Below are positions 28,257 through 37,265 of a stretch of DNA of 64,000 nucleotides, one piece after another. A program made the translations under genes and the position numbers. The number at the start of each line of letters is the position of its first letter. Within the stretch, counting starts at the first letter, position 1. Origin of the DNA: Pseudomonas sp. 8O (GTDB lineage: Bacteria; Pseudomonadota; Gammaproteobacteria; Pseudomonadales; Pseudomonadaceae); contig NZ_LR733264.1 of the NCBI RefSeq assembly GCF_902506495.1, positions 806,001-870,000 on the forward strand, in the 5' to 3' direction. The notes beneath the pieces were generated by a model that had not been told where the DNA came from, did not search any database, and was given only the letters and a program-made list of their open reading frames with translations.

Positions 28257-29189
28257 ATGGCCGGGTTGATGGATTCGGTTAACCAGCGCACTCAGCTGGT
28301 GGGGCAGAACCGCTTGGAGTTGTTGCTGTTTCGCCTGGAGGGCCCACAGCTTTACGGTATCAACGTATTCAAGGTGAAAGAGGTACTGCAGTGCCCGAAT
28401 CTCACCATCATGCCCAAGTCCAGTCCGGTGGTGCGGGGTGTGGCCAATATTCGTGGGGGCACCATTCCGATTCTCGACCTTTCCATCGCTACCGGCAGTG
28501 CCGCTCTGGAAAATCTGAAGACCAGCTTCGTGATCATCACCGAGTACAACACCAAGGTGCAGGGTTTTCTGGTGCGCTCGGTCGAGCGTATCGTCAACAT
28601 GAACTGGGAGGAAATCCATCCGCCACCCAAGGGCACCGGGCGCGATCACTACCTGACAGCGGTCACGCGGCTCGACAAGCAGTTGGTCGAGATCATCGAT
28701 GTCGAGAAGATTCTTGCCGAAGTCGCGCCGACCTCGGAAGTGATCTCCGCTGGCGTGATCGATGAACAGGTGCAGAGTCAGGCAGTGACCAAACATGTGC
28801 TGATCGTCGATGACTCCTCGGTGGCACGCAAACAGGTTTCGCGCTGTCTGCAGACCGTTGGCGTCGAGGTTACGGCTCTGAACGATGGCCGTGAGGCGCT
28901 CAATTACCTCAAGAAAATGGCGGACGAGGGGCATAATCCTGACAAGGAACTGCTGATGCTGATTTCCGACATCGAGATGCCCGAGATGGACGGATATACG
29001 TTGACTACGGAGATTCGCAGCGATCCGCGCATGCAGAAGCTGCATATCCTCCTGCATACTTCGCTTTCCGGTGTGTTCAACCAGGCGATGGTGAAGAAAG
29101 TCGGCGCTGACGACTTCCTCGCCAAGTTCAAGCCAGATGATCTGGCGGCGCGGGTGGTCGATCGCATTCGTGTATCGGATGGGGGCTGA
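28257..29189 (+). CDS. cheV: Chemotaxis coupling/receiver protein CheV
   Basis: Protein of 310 residues. Known: CheV couples chemoreceptors to CheA and tunes adaptation through its phosphorylatable receiver. Seen: a CheW-like domain (about 15-165) with GPQLYGINVFKVKEVL and VRGVANIRGGTIPILDL, then a receiver domain (about 178-305) with VLIVDDSSVARKQ, phospho-acceptor D238 in ISDIEMPEMDGY, and the conserved Lys in LAKFKPDDL. AAGGAG precedes the ATG. It is followed by cheR, the usual Pseudomonas pair upstream of flgB. Confidence 0.95.
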   Translation: MAGLMDSVNQRTQLVGQNRLELLLFRLEGPQLYGINVFKVKEVLQCPNLTIMPKSSPVVRGVANIRGGTIPILDLSIATGSAALENLKTSFVIITEYNTKVQGFLVRSVERIVNMNWEEIHPPPKGTGRDHYLTAVTRLDKQLVEIIDVEKILAEVAPTSEVISAGVIDEQVQSQAVTKHVLIVDDSSVARKQVSRCLQTVGVEVTALNDGREALNYLKKMADEGHNPDKELLMLISDIEMPEMDGYTLTTEIRSDPRMQKLHILLHTSLSGVFNQAMVKKVGADDFLAKFKPDDLAARVVDRIRVSDGG

Positions 29190-29232
29190 AGGGTGACCTT
29201 CGGCGAATGTTATGGTTGCAGAGGCGGCACTA

Positions 29233-30060
29233 GTGTCTTCAGGTAATTTGGATTTCGAGCAGTTCCGGACTTTCCTGGAAAAGGCCTGCGGTATTCTGCT
29301 TGGCAGCAACAAGCAGTACCTGGTCTCCAGCCGTCTGAACAAGCTGATGGAACAGAACGGTATCAAGACCCTGGGCGAGCTGGTGCAGCGCATGCAAAGC
29401 CAGCCGCGCGGAGGGCTGCGCGAGCAGGTCGTAGATGCCATGACCACCAACGAGACCCTGTGGTTTCGTGACACGTATCCCTTCGAGGTGCTCAAGAACC
29501 GCGTGTTGCCGGAGTTGATCAAGGCTTATCCGGCCCAGCGCCTGCGTATCTGGTCGGCAGCCTGCTCGTCCGGTCAGGAGCCTTACTCGCTGTCGATGTC
29601 CATCGATGAGTTCGAACGCACCAATCTCGGTCAGCTCAAGGCAGGTGTGCAAATCGTTGCCACCGACCTTTCGCCGTCGATGCTGGCCAATTGCAAATCC
29701 GGCGAGTACGACAGCCTTGCCATGGGGCGAGGCCTTGCACAGGAGCGTTTGCAGCGCTATTTCGATCCCAAGGGACCGGGGCGTTGGCAGGTCAAGGCTC
29801 CCATCAAGAGCCGTGTCGAGTTCCGCCCACTGAATTTGCTGGACAGTTACGCGGCATTGGGCAAGTTCGACATCGTCTTCTGCCGCAACGTGCTGATCTA
29901 CTTCTCGGCAGACGTGAAGAAGGACATCCTCACGCGCATCCACGCCACCTTGAAACCGGGCGGTTATCTGTTCCTCGGCGCCTCCGAGGCACTCAATGGC
30001 CTACCGGACAAGTACCAGATGGTGCAGTGCAGTCCGGGGATCATCTACAAGGCCAAATAG
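29233..30060 (+). CDS. cheR: Chemoreceptor methyltransferase CheR
   Basis: SAM-dependent protein-glutamate methyltransferase of about 275 residues acting on chemoreceptors. Seen: an N-terminal helical domain (FEQFRTFLEKACGILLG), a SAM-binding IWSAACSSGQEPYSLSM, DLSPSMLANCKSGEYDSLAMGRG, and DIVFCRNVLIYFSADVKKDIL. I prefer the GTG at 29233 because GAGG lies 8 nt upstream and the length then matches the family; an ATG at 29212 gives a 7-residue extension without a good ribosome site. A strong terminator follows. Confidence 0.95.
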   Translation: MSSGNLDFEQFRTFLEKACGILLGSNKQYLVSSRLNKLMEQNGIKTLGELVQRMQSQPRGGLREQVVDAMTTNETLWFRDTYPFEVLKNRVLPELIKAYPAQRLRIWSAACSSGQEPYSLSMSIDEFERTNLGQLKAGVQIVATDLSPSMLANCKSGEYDSLAMGRGLAQERLQRYFDPKGPGRWQVKAPIKSRVEFRPLNLLDSYAALGKFDIVFCRNVLIYFSADVKKDILTRIHATLKPGGYLFLGASEALNGLPDKYQMVQCSPGIIYKAK

Positions 30061-30087
30061 GCGCAAGGCATGTTTGGTATCAGCAGC

Positions 30088-30116
30088 GGGAGGCCTTTGG
30101 CCTCCCGTTTGCGTTT
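30088..30116 (+). terminator. Rho-independent terminator after cheR
   Basis: Perfect 8-bp GC-rich stem GGGAGGCC / GGCCTCCC with a TTT loop, followed by GTTTGCGTTT, 27 bp past the cheR stop. Confidence 0.75.
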
Positions 30117-30142
30117 CTGGGCTCTGAAAACCATGGGCCCGG

Positions 30143-30213
30143 TAGGGTGCGCCGTGCGCACCAGTGGTTTTTGGTGTGATGGTGAAGAGGGGCGGTGCGC
30201 ACAGCGCACCCTA
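30143..30213. repeat. Paired inverted repeat of a GGTGCGC palindrome (REPIN-like)
   Basis: Two 20-bp arms (30143-30162 and 30194-30213) are inverse complements with one mismatch, separated by 31 bp; each arm is itself a palindrome (AGGGTGCGC..GCGCACC). This fits a REP doublet. Together with the cheR terminator and the flgB promoter it accounts for most of the 352-bp gene-free stretch 30061-30412; I see no small gene there. Confidence 0.7.
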
Positions 30214-30346
30214 GGGTCGGGCCGGCGGCAATCTGCCCGATCAGCTTTGCCGCTTCCTTGCCTGGGGGCGGTAATACTTTGCCGCTTTGCCGCATTCGAT
30301 CCTTCGATTTAATCTCAAGCCATTGATTTATAAGGATTTAAATATA

Positions 30347-30362
30347 TGGCACAGCCTTTGCT
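30347..30362 (+). promoter_or_regulatory. Sigma-54 promoter of flgBCDE
   Basis: TGGCAC-AGCCT-TTGCT matches the sigma-54 -24/-12 consensus with no mismatch. It lies 51 bp upstream of the flgB ATG. Class III (FleR-dependent) flagellar transcription is the expected control. Confidence 0.88.
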
Positions 30363-30412
30363 CTATCTCTGGCAACAGTGATCAGACGGCCCTTGTGGCA
30401 AAGGTTCAGAGC

Positions 30413-30820
30413 ATGAGCATCAACTTCGGCAGAGCACTCGGCATCCATGAGCAGGCACTCGGCTTTCGCGCCCAGCGTGCCGAGGTGCTGGCGAACAACA
30501 TCGCCAACGCCGATACGCCGAACTACAAGGCTCGTGATCTGGACTTCGCCAGTGTGCTGGCCGAGCAGAACAGCCGCATGCAGCGTGGCGGCGTTGCCCT
30601 GAATCGCACCGACACTCGCCACATCCCGGCCGATGGTGTGAAAAGTGGCGATGCTGAGCTGCCTTATCGCACGCCGTTCCACGCGTCGCTGGATCAGAAC
30701 ACCGTCGACCTGCAGATCGAGCAATCGAACTACGCCGAAAACGCGGTGCAGTTCCAGGCCAGCTTCACCTTTCTCAATAGCAAATTCAAAGGGCTGACCA
30801 CTGCCCTGCGCGGCGAATAA
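30413..30820 (+). CDS. flgB: Proximal rod protein FlgB
   Basis: Rod component of 135 residues. Seen: an N-terminal rod motif, ALGFRAQRAEVLANNIANAD followed by TPNYKARDLDF, a LNRTDTRHIP middle, and a C-terminal VQFQASFTFLNSKFKGL helix, as in FlgB. I start it at the ATG at 30413; the frame is open back to 30287, but that extension contains the sigma-54 promoter and does not resemble the family. First gene of the flgBCDE operon; flgC follows after 11 bp. Confidence 0.93.
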   Translation: MSINFGRALGIHEQALGFRAQRAEVLANNIANADTPNYKARDLDFASVLAEQNSRMQRGGVALNRTDTRHIPADGVKSGDAELPYRTPFHASLDQNTVDLQIEQSNYAENAVQFQASFTFLNSKFKGLTTALRGE

Positions 30821-30831
30821 GGAGCGCGACC

Positions 30832-31275
30832 ATGTCCCTTGCCAGTGTCTTCAACATCGCCGGAACCGGCATGAGCGCCCAGAGCACTCGCCTGAACACC
30901 ATTTCCAGCAACATCGCCAACGCAGAGACCGTTTCCTCGAGCCTGGATCAGACCTACCGCGCTCGCCACCCGGTGTTCGCCACCGTCTTTCAGCAGGCAC
31001 AAGACGGAGGCCGTGGCTCGCTGTTCGCCGAGCAGGATGAAGCCGGTCGCGGTGTGCAGGTGCTGGGCGTGATCGAGGATCAGGGCAGCCTGATGCCGCG
31101 CTATGAGCCTGATCATCCGATGGCCAACGCCGATGGTTATGTCTTCTACCCGAACGTCAACGTGGTCGAGGAAATGGCCGACATGATTTCCGCCAGTCGT
31201 GCCTTCCAGACCAACGTTGAAATGATGAATACCGCCAAACAGATGCTGCAGCGCGTGCTGACCCTGGGTCAGTAA
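30832..31275 (+). CDS. flgC: Proximal rod protein FlgC
   Basis: Rod component of 147 residues, normal for the family. Seen: an N-terminal FNIAGTGMSAQSTRLNTISS followed by NIANAETVSSS, a central VLGVIEDQGSLMPRYEPDHP, and the C-terminal conserved VNVVEEMADMISASRAFQTN and MMNTAKQMLQRVLTLGQ. AAGGAG lies just upstream. Forms the proximal rod with FlgB, FlgF and FlgG. Confidence 0.95.
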   Translation: MSLASVFNIAGTGMSAQSTRLNTISSNIANAETVSSSLDQTYRARHPVFATVFQQAQDGGRGSLFAEQDEAGRGVQVLGVIEDQGSLMPRYEPDHPMANADGYVFYPNVNVVEEMADMISASRAFQTNVEMMNTAKQMLQRVLTLGQ

Positions 31276-31297
31276 GACGAGACGAGGAAATCAGGGT

Positions 31298-31963
31298 ATG
31301 AGCACCGTAAACGGCACGAGCTCGGTACTGGATCAGTACCAGCTCAAACAGGATGCACCGAAAAGCAATGACCTCGGCAAGAACGAGTTCCTCAACTTGC
31401 TGGTGGCGCAACTCAACAACCAGAACCCGCTGGAGCCTCAGGGTAACGGTGAGTTCATCGCCCAGTTGGCGCAATTCAGCCAGGTCGAAGGCATCGAGAA
31501 GCTCAACACCAGCATGGGCTCGATGCTCTCCAGCTTTCAGTCTTCGCAGGCGTTGCAGGCGTCTTCTCTGGTCGGCCGCAAAGTGATCGTGCCGAGCGAG
31601 AAGGCCGTGGTCGATACCAGTGAAAGCTTCAAGGCCAGCACTGTTCTGCCGGTCAGCAGCAGCAACGTTTACGTCAACGTCTATGACAATTCCGGGGCGT
31701 TGGTTACCCGCGTCAATCTCGGCGAGCAGGAAGCCGGCAACGTCAGCTTCATCTGGGATGGCAAGGATTCCGATGGCAACGTGGCGCCGCCGGGCACGTA
31801 CAAGTTCGAGGCGCAGGCCACCTACGGTAGTGAGACCAAGGGGCTGTACACCATGCTGCCGGCCAACGTCGACAGCGTCACCCTGGGCGGCAGCGAGCTG
31901 ATGCTCAATCTCGCCGGCCTGGGCAGCGTTCCGCTTTCTCAAGTGCAGGTCATCGGCCAATAA
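31298..31963 (+). CDS. flgD: Hook-cap / hook assembly protein FlgD
   Basis: Hook scaffolding protein of 221 residues needed for polymerisation of FlgE. Seen: an N-terminal KNEFLNLLVAQLNNQNPLEP export/assembly motif, EFIAQLAQFSQVEGIEKLN, and the C-terminal FLIN-like and FlgD Ig-like domains with FIWDGKDSDGNVAPPGTY. Lies between flgC and flgE with short gaps. Confidence 0.95.
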   Translation: MSTVNGTSSVLDQYQLKQDAPKSNDLGKNEFLNLLVAQLNNQNPLEPQGNGEFIAQLAQFSQVEGIEKLNTSMGSMLSSFQSSQALQASSLVGRKVIVPSEKAVVDTSESFKASTVLPVSSSNVYVNVYDNSGALVTRVNLGEQEAGNVSFIWDGKDSDGNVAPPGTYKFEAQATYGSETKGLYTMLPANVDSVTLGGSELMLNLAGLGSVPLSQVQVIGQ

Positions 31964-31999
31964 CTATTGCCGCCGGCAGTTCCGGCAAAGGAGTCTTCC

Positions 32000-33370
32000 A
32001 TGTCGTTCAATATTGGTCTCAGCGGCCTGCGTGCCGCGACCAGCGACCTCAACGTCACCGGCAACAACATCGCCAACGCCGGTACTGCAGGTTTCAAGCA
32101 GTCGCGTGCCGAGTTCGCCGATGTCTATGCCGCTTCCGTTCTGGGTACCGGCAAGAATGCGCAGGGCAGTGGTGTACTACTGGCAGACGTATCGCAGCTG
32201 TTCAACCAGGGCAATGTCAACTACACGAACAATGCTCTGGATCTGGCCATCAATGGCAATGGCTTCTTCATGACCAGCAACAACGGTGAGATTGGCTATA
32301 CCCGCGCCGGTTACTTCGGTACGGATCGCGATGGTTATATGGTCAATAACTTCGGTTACCGCCTGCAAGGTTATGCGGCTGATGACAGCGGCAATATCCT
32401 GCCGGTGCAGTCTGACCTGCGCATCAGTGCAGGTCAGCAGGAGCCCAAGGCGACCACCAGCGTTACCCAGCGCCTCAACCTGAACTCCAATGCCGTACGG
32501 CCCGCTAACGCAGGAACCATGGCGGCACCGACGTTCGACCCGAGCGATTCGAAGTCCTTCAACTGGTCCACTTCGACCAATATCTACGATTCACAGGGCA
32601 ATGCTCACGTGATGAGCCAATACTTCGTCAAGAACGAAGCGCCGGCCAACAACGGCTGGGTGATGCATGTGCTGGTCGATGGGGTCAACCCGCGCGACCC
32701 ATCCAGTGATCAGCCATTCAGCTATGCGGTGAACTTCGATGCCGTCGGGCAGCTGTCGACACCTGCGTTCACCCCGCTGGCCAGCACGCCGGCCAACCCG
32801 GCCCTTGATGCGCCGGCCATTCCGGGGGGGACGCCCAATGGCATCTTCGCTCTGGCGGATACCGATTGGGTGCCTGCCGAGGAGGATCCGGGTAATCCGG
32901 GAACTCTGGTGCCCAACGGTGCTGAGAGTGAGGCTTTCACCTTCGACATGCGCGGCTCGACCCAGTACGCCGCCTCCTTCGGCGTCAACGCCGTCAGTCA
33001 GGATGGCTACACCACGGGCCAATTGGCGGGTGTCGAGATCGATGACACCGGGGTGATCTTCGCCCGTTACACCAACGGCCAGTCCAAGGTGCAAGGGCAG
33101 GTGCTGCTGGCGAACTTCGCCAACGTCCAGGGGCTCACTCCTGTCGGCAAGACGGCCTGGGCGCAGTCGTTCGAGTCCGGTGAGCCGGTCATCGGCACGC
33201 CGCGCAGCAGTACCCTGGGTGCTCTGCAGGCTGGTGCGCTGGAAGACTCCAACGTCGAGCTGTCGGATCAATTGGTGAACCTGATCGTGGCTCAGCGCAA
33301 CTACCAGGCCAACGCCAAGACCATCGAAACCGAAAGCGCCATCACCCAGACCATCATCAACCTGCGTTGA
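32000..33370 (+). CDS. flgE: Flagellar hook protein FlgE
   Basis: Hook subunit of 456 residues. Seen: N-terminal SFNIGLSGLRAATSDLNVTG then NNIANAGTAGFKQSR (flagellar rod/hook signature), a variable middle (about 145-330) with Asp/Pro/Asn-rich loops such as EEDPGNPGTLVPNG, and C-terminal DSNVELSDQLVNLIVAQRNY and IETESAITQTIINLR. AAAGGAG precedes the ATG at 32000; the open frame upstream is the intergenic leader. It closes the flgBCDE unit before a strong hairpin. Confidence 0.95.
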   Translation: MSFNIGLSGLRAATSDLNVTGNNIANAGTAGFKQSRAEFADVYAASVLGTGKNAQGSGVLLADVSQLFNQGNVNYTNNALDLAINGNGFFMTSNNGEIGYTRAGYFGTDRDGYMVNNFGYRLQGYAADDSGNILPVQSDLRISAGQQEPKATTSVTQRLNLNSNAVRPANAGTMAAPTFDPSDSKSFNWSTSTNIYDSQGNAHVMSQYFVKNEAPANNGWVMHVLVDGVNPRDPSSDQPFSYAVNFDAVGQLSTPAFTPLASTPANPALDAPAIPGGTPNGIFALADTDWVPAEEDPGNPGTLVPNGAESEAFTFDMRGSTQYAASFGVNAVSQDGYTTGQLAGVEIDDTGVIFARYTNGQSKVQGQVLLANFANVQGLTPVGKTAWAQSFESGEPVIGTPRSSTLGALQAGALEDSNVELSDQLVNLIVAQRNYQANAKTIETESAITQTIINLR

Positions 33371-33387
33371 TGAGTCGGGGCTGAAGC

Positions 33388-33414
33388 AAAGCGGCAAGCC
33401 TGGCTTGCCGCTTT
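33388..33414 (+). terminator. Rho-independent terminator after flgE
   Basis: AAAGCGGCAAGCC pairs perfectly with GGCTTGCCGCTTT around a single T (in practice a loop of 3-5 nt), 17 bp after the flgE stop. The two halves are A- and T-flanked, so it may act in both directions. It separates flgBCDE from the sigma-54-driven flgF operon. Confidence 0.75.
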
Positions 33415-33517
33415 GCCGTTGCAGGGCCGGCAAAACCCCGCCGCTGGCTTTTCTTTATGATTCTTTCATATCTGTAAAATCCTCTAAAATCAGTACCTTG
33501 TATTTGTTTTTCGAGAC

Positions 33518-33533
33518 TGGCACGGCGTTTGCT
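33518..33533 (+). promoter_or_regulatory. Sigma-54 promoter of flgFGHIJKL
   Basis: TGGCAC-GGCGT-TTGCT is an exact sigma-54 -24/-12 match, 50 bp upstream of the flgF ATG, within an AT-rich 212-bp intergenic stretch (33371-33582). Confidence 0.88.
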
Positions 33534-33582
33534 ATAGTCAATGCAAAGAGCCAAGGGCGTGTCGCCCACTCGGAGAGTTTCC

Positions 33583-34323
33583 ATGGACAAGATGCTGTAC
33601 GTCTCCATGACCGGAGCGCAGAACAACACACTGGCCCTGCGCGCCCACGCCAACAACCTGGCGAACGTTTCCACCTCGGGTTTTCGTCGCGATTTCGAGC
33701 AGGCGCGCTCCATGCCGCTGTTCGGTGAAACCCACCCGGCGCGTGTATTTGCCATGAGCGAACGTCCGGCTACGGATTTTCGCCCGGGCTCGCTGCAGGA
33801 AACCGGTCGTGACCTGGATGTCGCCATTGGTGGCAAGGGCTGGATCGCCGTGCAGACACCTGATGGCAGCGAGGCCTACGTACGTACTGCCAGCCTGAAT
33901 ATCGATGCTCTGGGCGTGCTGCGTACCGGCAATGGTTTGCCGGTCATGGGCAATGCCGGGCCGATTGCCGTGCCGCCAGAGCAGAAGGTGGAGATTGGTC
34001 AGGACGGCACCATCAGCATTCGTGCGCTTGGTGAAGATCCCAACGTATTGGCTGAGGTCGACCGCATCAAGCTGGTCAACCCTGATCCGAAAAGCATGGA
34101 GAAGGGCACCGATGGCCTGATCCGCGTCAAGGGCCGGCCCGAGGTAGAGGCCGATGCGACCGTTCAGGTGACGTCGGGTTTCCTCGAGGCGAGCAACGTC
34201 AATGCCGTTGAAGAAATGACCGCGATCCTCTCCCTGTCCCGTCAGTTCGAGCTGTCGGTAAAGATGATGCGCACCGCCGAGGACAATTCGTCGGCCATGG
34301 CGCGGGTTTTGCAAATTAGCTAA
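33583..34323 (+). CDS. flgF: Proximal rod protein FlgF
   Basis: Rod component of 246 residues. Seen: DKMLYVSMTGAQNNTLALRA followed by HANNLANVSTSGFRRDF near the N-terminus, DLDVAIGGKGWIAVQ and VQVTSGFLEASNVNAVEEM towards the C-terminus, ending RTAEDNSSAMARVLQIS. The ATG at 33583 has a GGAGAG site 6 nt upstream; the open frame upstream is leader. First gene after the sigma-54 promoter; flgG follows 46 bp later. Confidence 0.94.
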   Translation: MDKMLYVSMTGAQNNTLALRAHANNLANVSTSGFRRDFEQARSMPLFGETHPARVFAMSERPATDFRPGSLQETGRDLDVAIGGKGWIAVQTPDGSEAYVRTASLNIDALGVLRTGNGLPVMGNAGPIAVPPEQKVEIGQDGTISIRALGEDPNVLAEVDRIKLVNPDPKSMEKGTDGLIRVKGRPEVEADATVQVTSGFLEASNVNAVEEMTAILSLSRQFELSVKMMRTAEDNSSAMARVLQIS

Positions 34324-34369
34324 TTACCAGCACGCGGCGCCGTAAAACCGGCGTCCGAGGAGAATCGAT

Positions 34370-35155
34370 ATGCTTCCGGCACTGTGGGTCAGCAAGACCG
34401 GTTTGTCCGCTCAGGACATGAACCTGACCACCATTTCCAACAACCTGGCCAACGTGGCGACCACTGGCTTCAAGCGTGATCGCGCGGAATTCGAGGATCT
34501 GCTCTATCAGATCCGTCGTCAGCCGGGTGGCCAGTCCAGCCAGGACAGCGAGTTGCCCTCAGGTTTGCAGCTCGGCACCGGTGTGCGGGTGGTGGGTACG
34601 CAGAAGATCTTCACCGCCGGCAGTCTGCAAACCACCGAGCAGCCGATGGATATGGCGGTGAATGGTCGTGGTTTCTTCCAGATCCTGCAGCCCGACGGCA
34701 CTGTTTCCTATACCCGTGATGGCAGCTTTCACCTGAACTCCGATGGACAGATCGTTACGTCCCAGGGGTTTGCCCTGGAGCCGGCGATCGTGCTGCCGAA
34801 CGAAGTGCGCACCTTCACCGTCGGCGAGGACGGCACTGTCTCGGTGACCACCACCGGCAATCCGCAGCCGCAGATCATCGGCAATATCCAGCTGGCCGAC
34901 TTCGTCAACCCGGCTGGCCTGGAGGCCATCGGTAACAACCTGTTCCTGGAGACCGGTTCCAGTGGCGCGCCGCAGGTGGGCAACCCCGGCCTCAACGGTC
35001 TGGGCACCACGCTGCAGAACACCCTGGAAAACTCCAACGTCAGCGTGGTGGAGGAGATGGTGAACATGATCACCACCCAGCGCGCCTACGAAATGAACTC
35101 CAAGGTGATTTCCACCGCCGATCAGATGCTGTCCTTCGTGACGCAGAACCTCTGA
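34370..35155 (+). CDS. flgG: Distal rod protein FlgG
   Basis: Distal rod subunit of 261 residues, the family's standard length. Seen: LWVSKTGLSAQDMNLTTISN then NLANVATTGFKRDRAEFEDL, the FlgG-specific segment GVRVVGTQKIFTAGSLQTTE, and the C-terminal ENSNVSVVEEMVNMITTQRA and EMNSKVISTADQMLSF. GAGGAG lies upstream of the ATG. Confidence 0.96.
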   Translation: MLPALWVSKTGLSAQDMNLTTISNNLANVATTGFKRDRAEFEDLLYQIRRQPGGQSSQDSELPSGLQLGTGVRVVGTQKIFTAGSLQTTEQPMDMAVNGRGFFQILQPDGTVSYTRDGSFHLNSDGQIVTSQGFALEPAIVLPNEVRTFTVGEDGTVSVTTTGNPQPQIIGNIQLADFVNPAGLEAIGNNLFLETGSSGAPQVGNPGLNGLGTTLQNTLENSNVSVVEEMVNMITTQRAYEMNSKVISTADQMLSFVTQNL

Positions 35156-35193
35156 TTTCTTGACACTGTTGTGAACGCCGCGAGGTAGTGGTT

Positions 35194-35916
35194 ATGAACC
35201 GGCAAATTCTCTGTTTACCCCTGTTGGCTGGCCTGCTGCTGGCCAGCGGCTGCGTGGCGCCAACAGCCAAGCCGGATGATCCCTATTACGCGCCGGTGTT
35301 GCCGCGCACGCCGTTGCCGGCTGCGCAGAACAATGGTTCGATCTATCAGGCCGGCTTCGAAAATGGTCTGTATGACGACCGCAAGGCCTTCCGTATCGGG
35401 GACATCATCACCATTACCCTGAACGAGCGTACCCAGGCCAGCAAGAATGCCAACAGCAATCTGCAGAAAGACAGCAGCGGAACCCTCGGCGTACCGAATC
35501 TGTTCGGCATGACCGTCGCCCCGGACAACCCGCTGCGCAGCCTCAGCGCCCTGGGTATGACCAACAACAATCTGAGCCTGGATTCGAGCTGGAATTCCCA
35601 GCGTGACGCCACAGGCTCTGGTCAGGCAGGGCAGAGCAACAGCTTGTCCGGTTCGGTCACCGTGACCGTCGCTGAAGTGCTGCCCAACGGCATTCTGGCC
35701 GTACGTGGCGAGAAGTGGATGACGCTCAATACCGGCGATGAACTCATGCGTATCTCCGGCCTGGTTCGTGCCGACGACATCTCCACTGACAACACCGTGT
35801 CTTCCACGCGGGTTGCCGATGCGCGCATCACCTATTCCGGGACTGGCGCCTTCGCCGATGCCAGTCAGCCCGGCTGGATGAGTCGTTTCTTCATGAGCCC
35901 GCTGTGGCCGTTCTGA
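35194..35916 (+). CDS. flgH: Flagellar L-ring lipoprotein FlgH
   Basis: Outer-membrane L-ring subunit of 240 residues. Seen: a lipoprotein signal peptide with lipobox [25 protein letters not shown], and [20 protein letters not shown] followed by [11 protein letters not shown], ending [12 protein letters not shown]. The ATG at 35194 has GAGG 8 nt upstream; the GTG at 35188 is too close. The mature N-terminal Cys would be acylated and anchor the ring. Confidence 0.95.
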   Translation: MNRQILCLPLLAGLLLASGCVAPTAKPDDPYYAPVLPRTPLPAAQNNGSIYQAGFENGLYDDRKAFRIGDIITITLNERTQASKNANSNLQKDSSGTLGVPNLFGMTVAPDNPLRSLSALGMTNNNLSLDSSWNSQRDATGSGQAGQSNSLSGSVTVTVAEVLPNGILAVRGEKWMTLNTGDELMRISGLVRADDISTDNTVSSTRVADARITYSGTGAFADASQPGWMSRFFMSPLWPF

Positions 35917-35932
35917 TCTCGGGGTGCTGTAG

Positions 35933-37252
35933 ATGAAAACCTGGCTGACTCATTCTCCGTCCCTGTTACTCGAGCACCTGTCCAATTGGTACGCGCGAGT
36001 GACGACCGGCGGCTCGGCGCGCAAGGCCTTCGCAGTGACTTCGGTTACCAGGCGAGGGGGGCGAGCTCATGGCAGTGAGTCGACACAAGCCGGGGCGTGC
36101 CGTCGACAGTTCGCGGTCGCTCATCGCGGCTATCGCCGCCGTGGCGCCAACGACTGGCTGCTGCTGGCAACCATGCTGTCGTGTCTGTTGTTGAGCTTGC
36201 CGACCCAGGCCGAGCGTTTGAAGGATCTGGCATCGATCCAGGGTGTGCGTAGCAACCAGTTGATCGGCTACGGCCTGGTGGTCGGCCTCAATGGCAGCGG
36301 CGACCAGACCACACAGACCCCCTTTACCGTGCAGACCTTCAACAACATGCTGGCGCAGTTCGGCATCAAGGTGCCGCCAGGCGGCAACGTGCAGTTGAAG
36401 AACGTCGCAGCCGTGTCGGTGCATGCCGACCTGCCGGCGTTCGCCAAGCCGGGGCAGACCATCGATATCACCATTTCCTCGATCGGTAACGCCAAGAGTC
36501 TGCGCGGTGGCAGTCTGCTGATGACGCCGCTCAAGGGCATCGATGGCAACGTCTACGCCATCGCCCAGGGCAACCTGGTGGTCGGTGGTTTCGACGCCAG
36601 CGGCGCCGATGGTTCGCGCATCACCGTCAATGTGCCGTCTGCCGGTCGTATTCCCGGTGGGGCGACCGTCGAGCGTCCGGTGCCGAGTGGTTTCGATCAG
36701 GGCAATTACCTGACGTTGAACCTCAACCGCCCCGATTTCACCACGGCGAAGAACATCGTCGATCAGATCAACGACCTGCTTGGCCCTGGTGTCGCACAGG
36801 CCATCGATGGCGGCTCGATTCGCGTCAGCGCACCGCTCGATCCGAACCAGCGCGTCGACTATCTGTCGATCCTCGAAAACCTGCAGGTCGAGGCGGGTAA
36901 AGCGGTGGCCAAGGTCATCATCAACTCGCGTACCGGCACCATCGTCATTGGCCAGGACGTCAAGGTACAGCCGGCGGCAGTCACACATGGCAGCCTGACC
37001 GTGACCATCACCGAAGACCCCATCGTCAGCCAGCCCGAGGCATTCTCCGGTGGCCAGACCGCGGTAGTGCCGAATTCGCGCGTGGGTGCCGAGGAAGAGG
37101 CCAAACCGATGTTCAAGTTCGGCCCTGGTACCAGCCTGGACGAGATTGTCCGTGCAGTTAACCAGGTAGGCGCAGCGCCGTCCGACCTCATGGCCATCCT
37201 GGAGGCGCTCAAGCAAGCCGGCGCCCTTCAGGCTGACCTGATCGTGATTTAA
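35933..37252 (+). CDS. flgI: Flagellar P-ring protein FlgI (start uncertain)
   Basis: Periplasmic P-ring subunit. Seen: the mature protein starts at [20 protein letters not shown], residue about 94 of the longest frame, and is complete to the stop. The N-terminal part is abnormal. A hydrophobic signal core ([19 protein letters not shown]) is preceded by a long basic, Gly/Ser-rich stretch instead of a short n-region. In-frame starts are ATG 35933, GTG 35999, GTG 36035 or ATG 36173; the last would leave a 13-residue signal without positive charge. An out-of-frame ATG at 36069 has the best ribosome site (GAGGGGGG). See findings. Length from 35933 is 439 residues, about 70 more than usual. Confidence 0.9.
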   Translation: MKTWLTHSPSLLLEHLSNWYARVTTGGSARKAFAVTSVTRRGGRAHGSESTQAGACRRQFAVAHRGYRRRGANDWLLLATMLSCLLLSLPTQAERLKDLASIQGVRSNQLIGYGLVVGLNGSGDQTTQTPFTVQTFNNMLAQFGIKVPPGGNVQLKNVAAVSVHADLPAFAKPGQTIDITISSIGNAKSLRGGSLLMTPLKGIDGNVYAIAQGNLVVGGFDASGADGSRITVNVPSAGRIPGGATVERPVPSGFDQGNYLTLNLNRPDFTTAKNIVDQINDLLGPGVAQAIDGGSIRVSAPLDPNQRVDYLSILENLQVEAGKAVAKVIINSRTGTIVIGQDVKVQPAAVTHGSLTVTITEDPIVSQPEAFSGGQTAVVPNSRVGAEEEAKPMFKFGPGTSLDEIVRAVNQVGAAPSDLMAILEALKQAGALQADLIVI

Positions 37253-37265
37253 AGAGGCACAACGT

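Noticed and set aside
30287..30412. N-terminal extension of flgB
   Set aside because: It contains the exact sigma-54 promoter, so it cannot be translated from that promoter, and has no similarity to FlgB.
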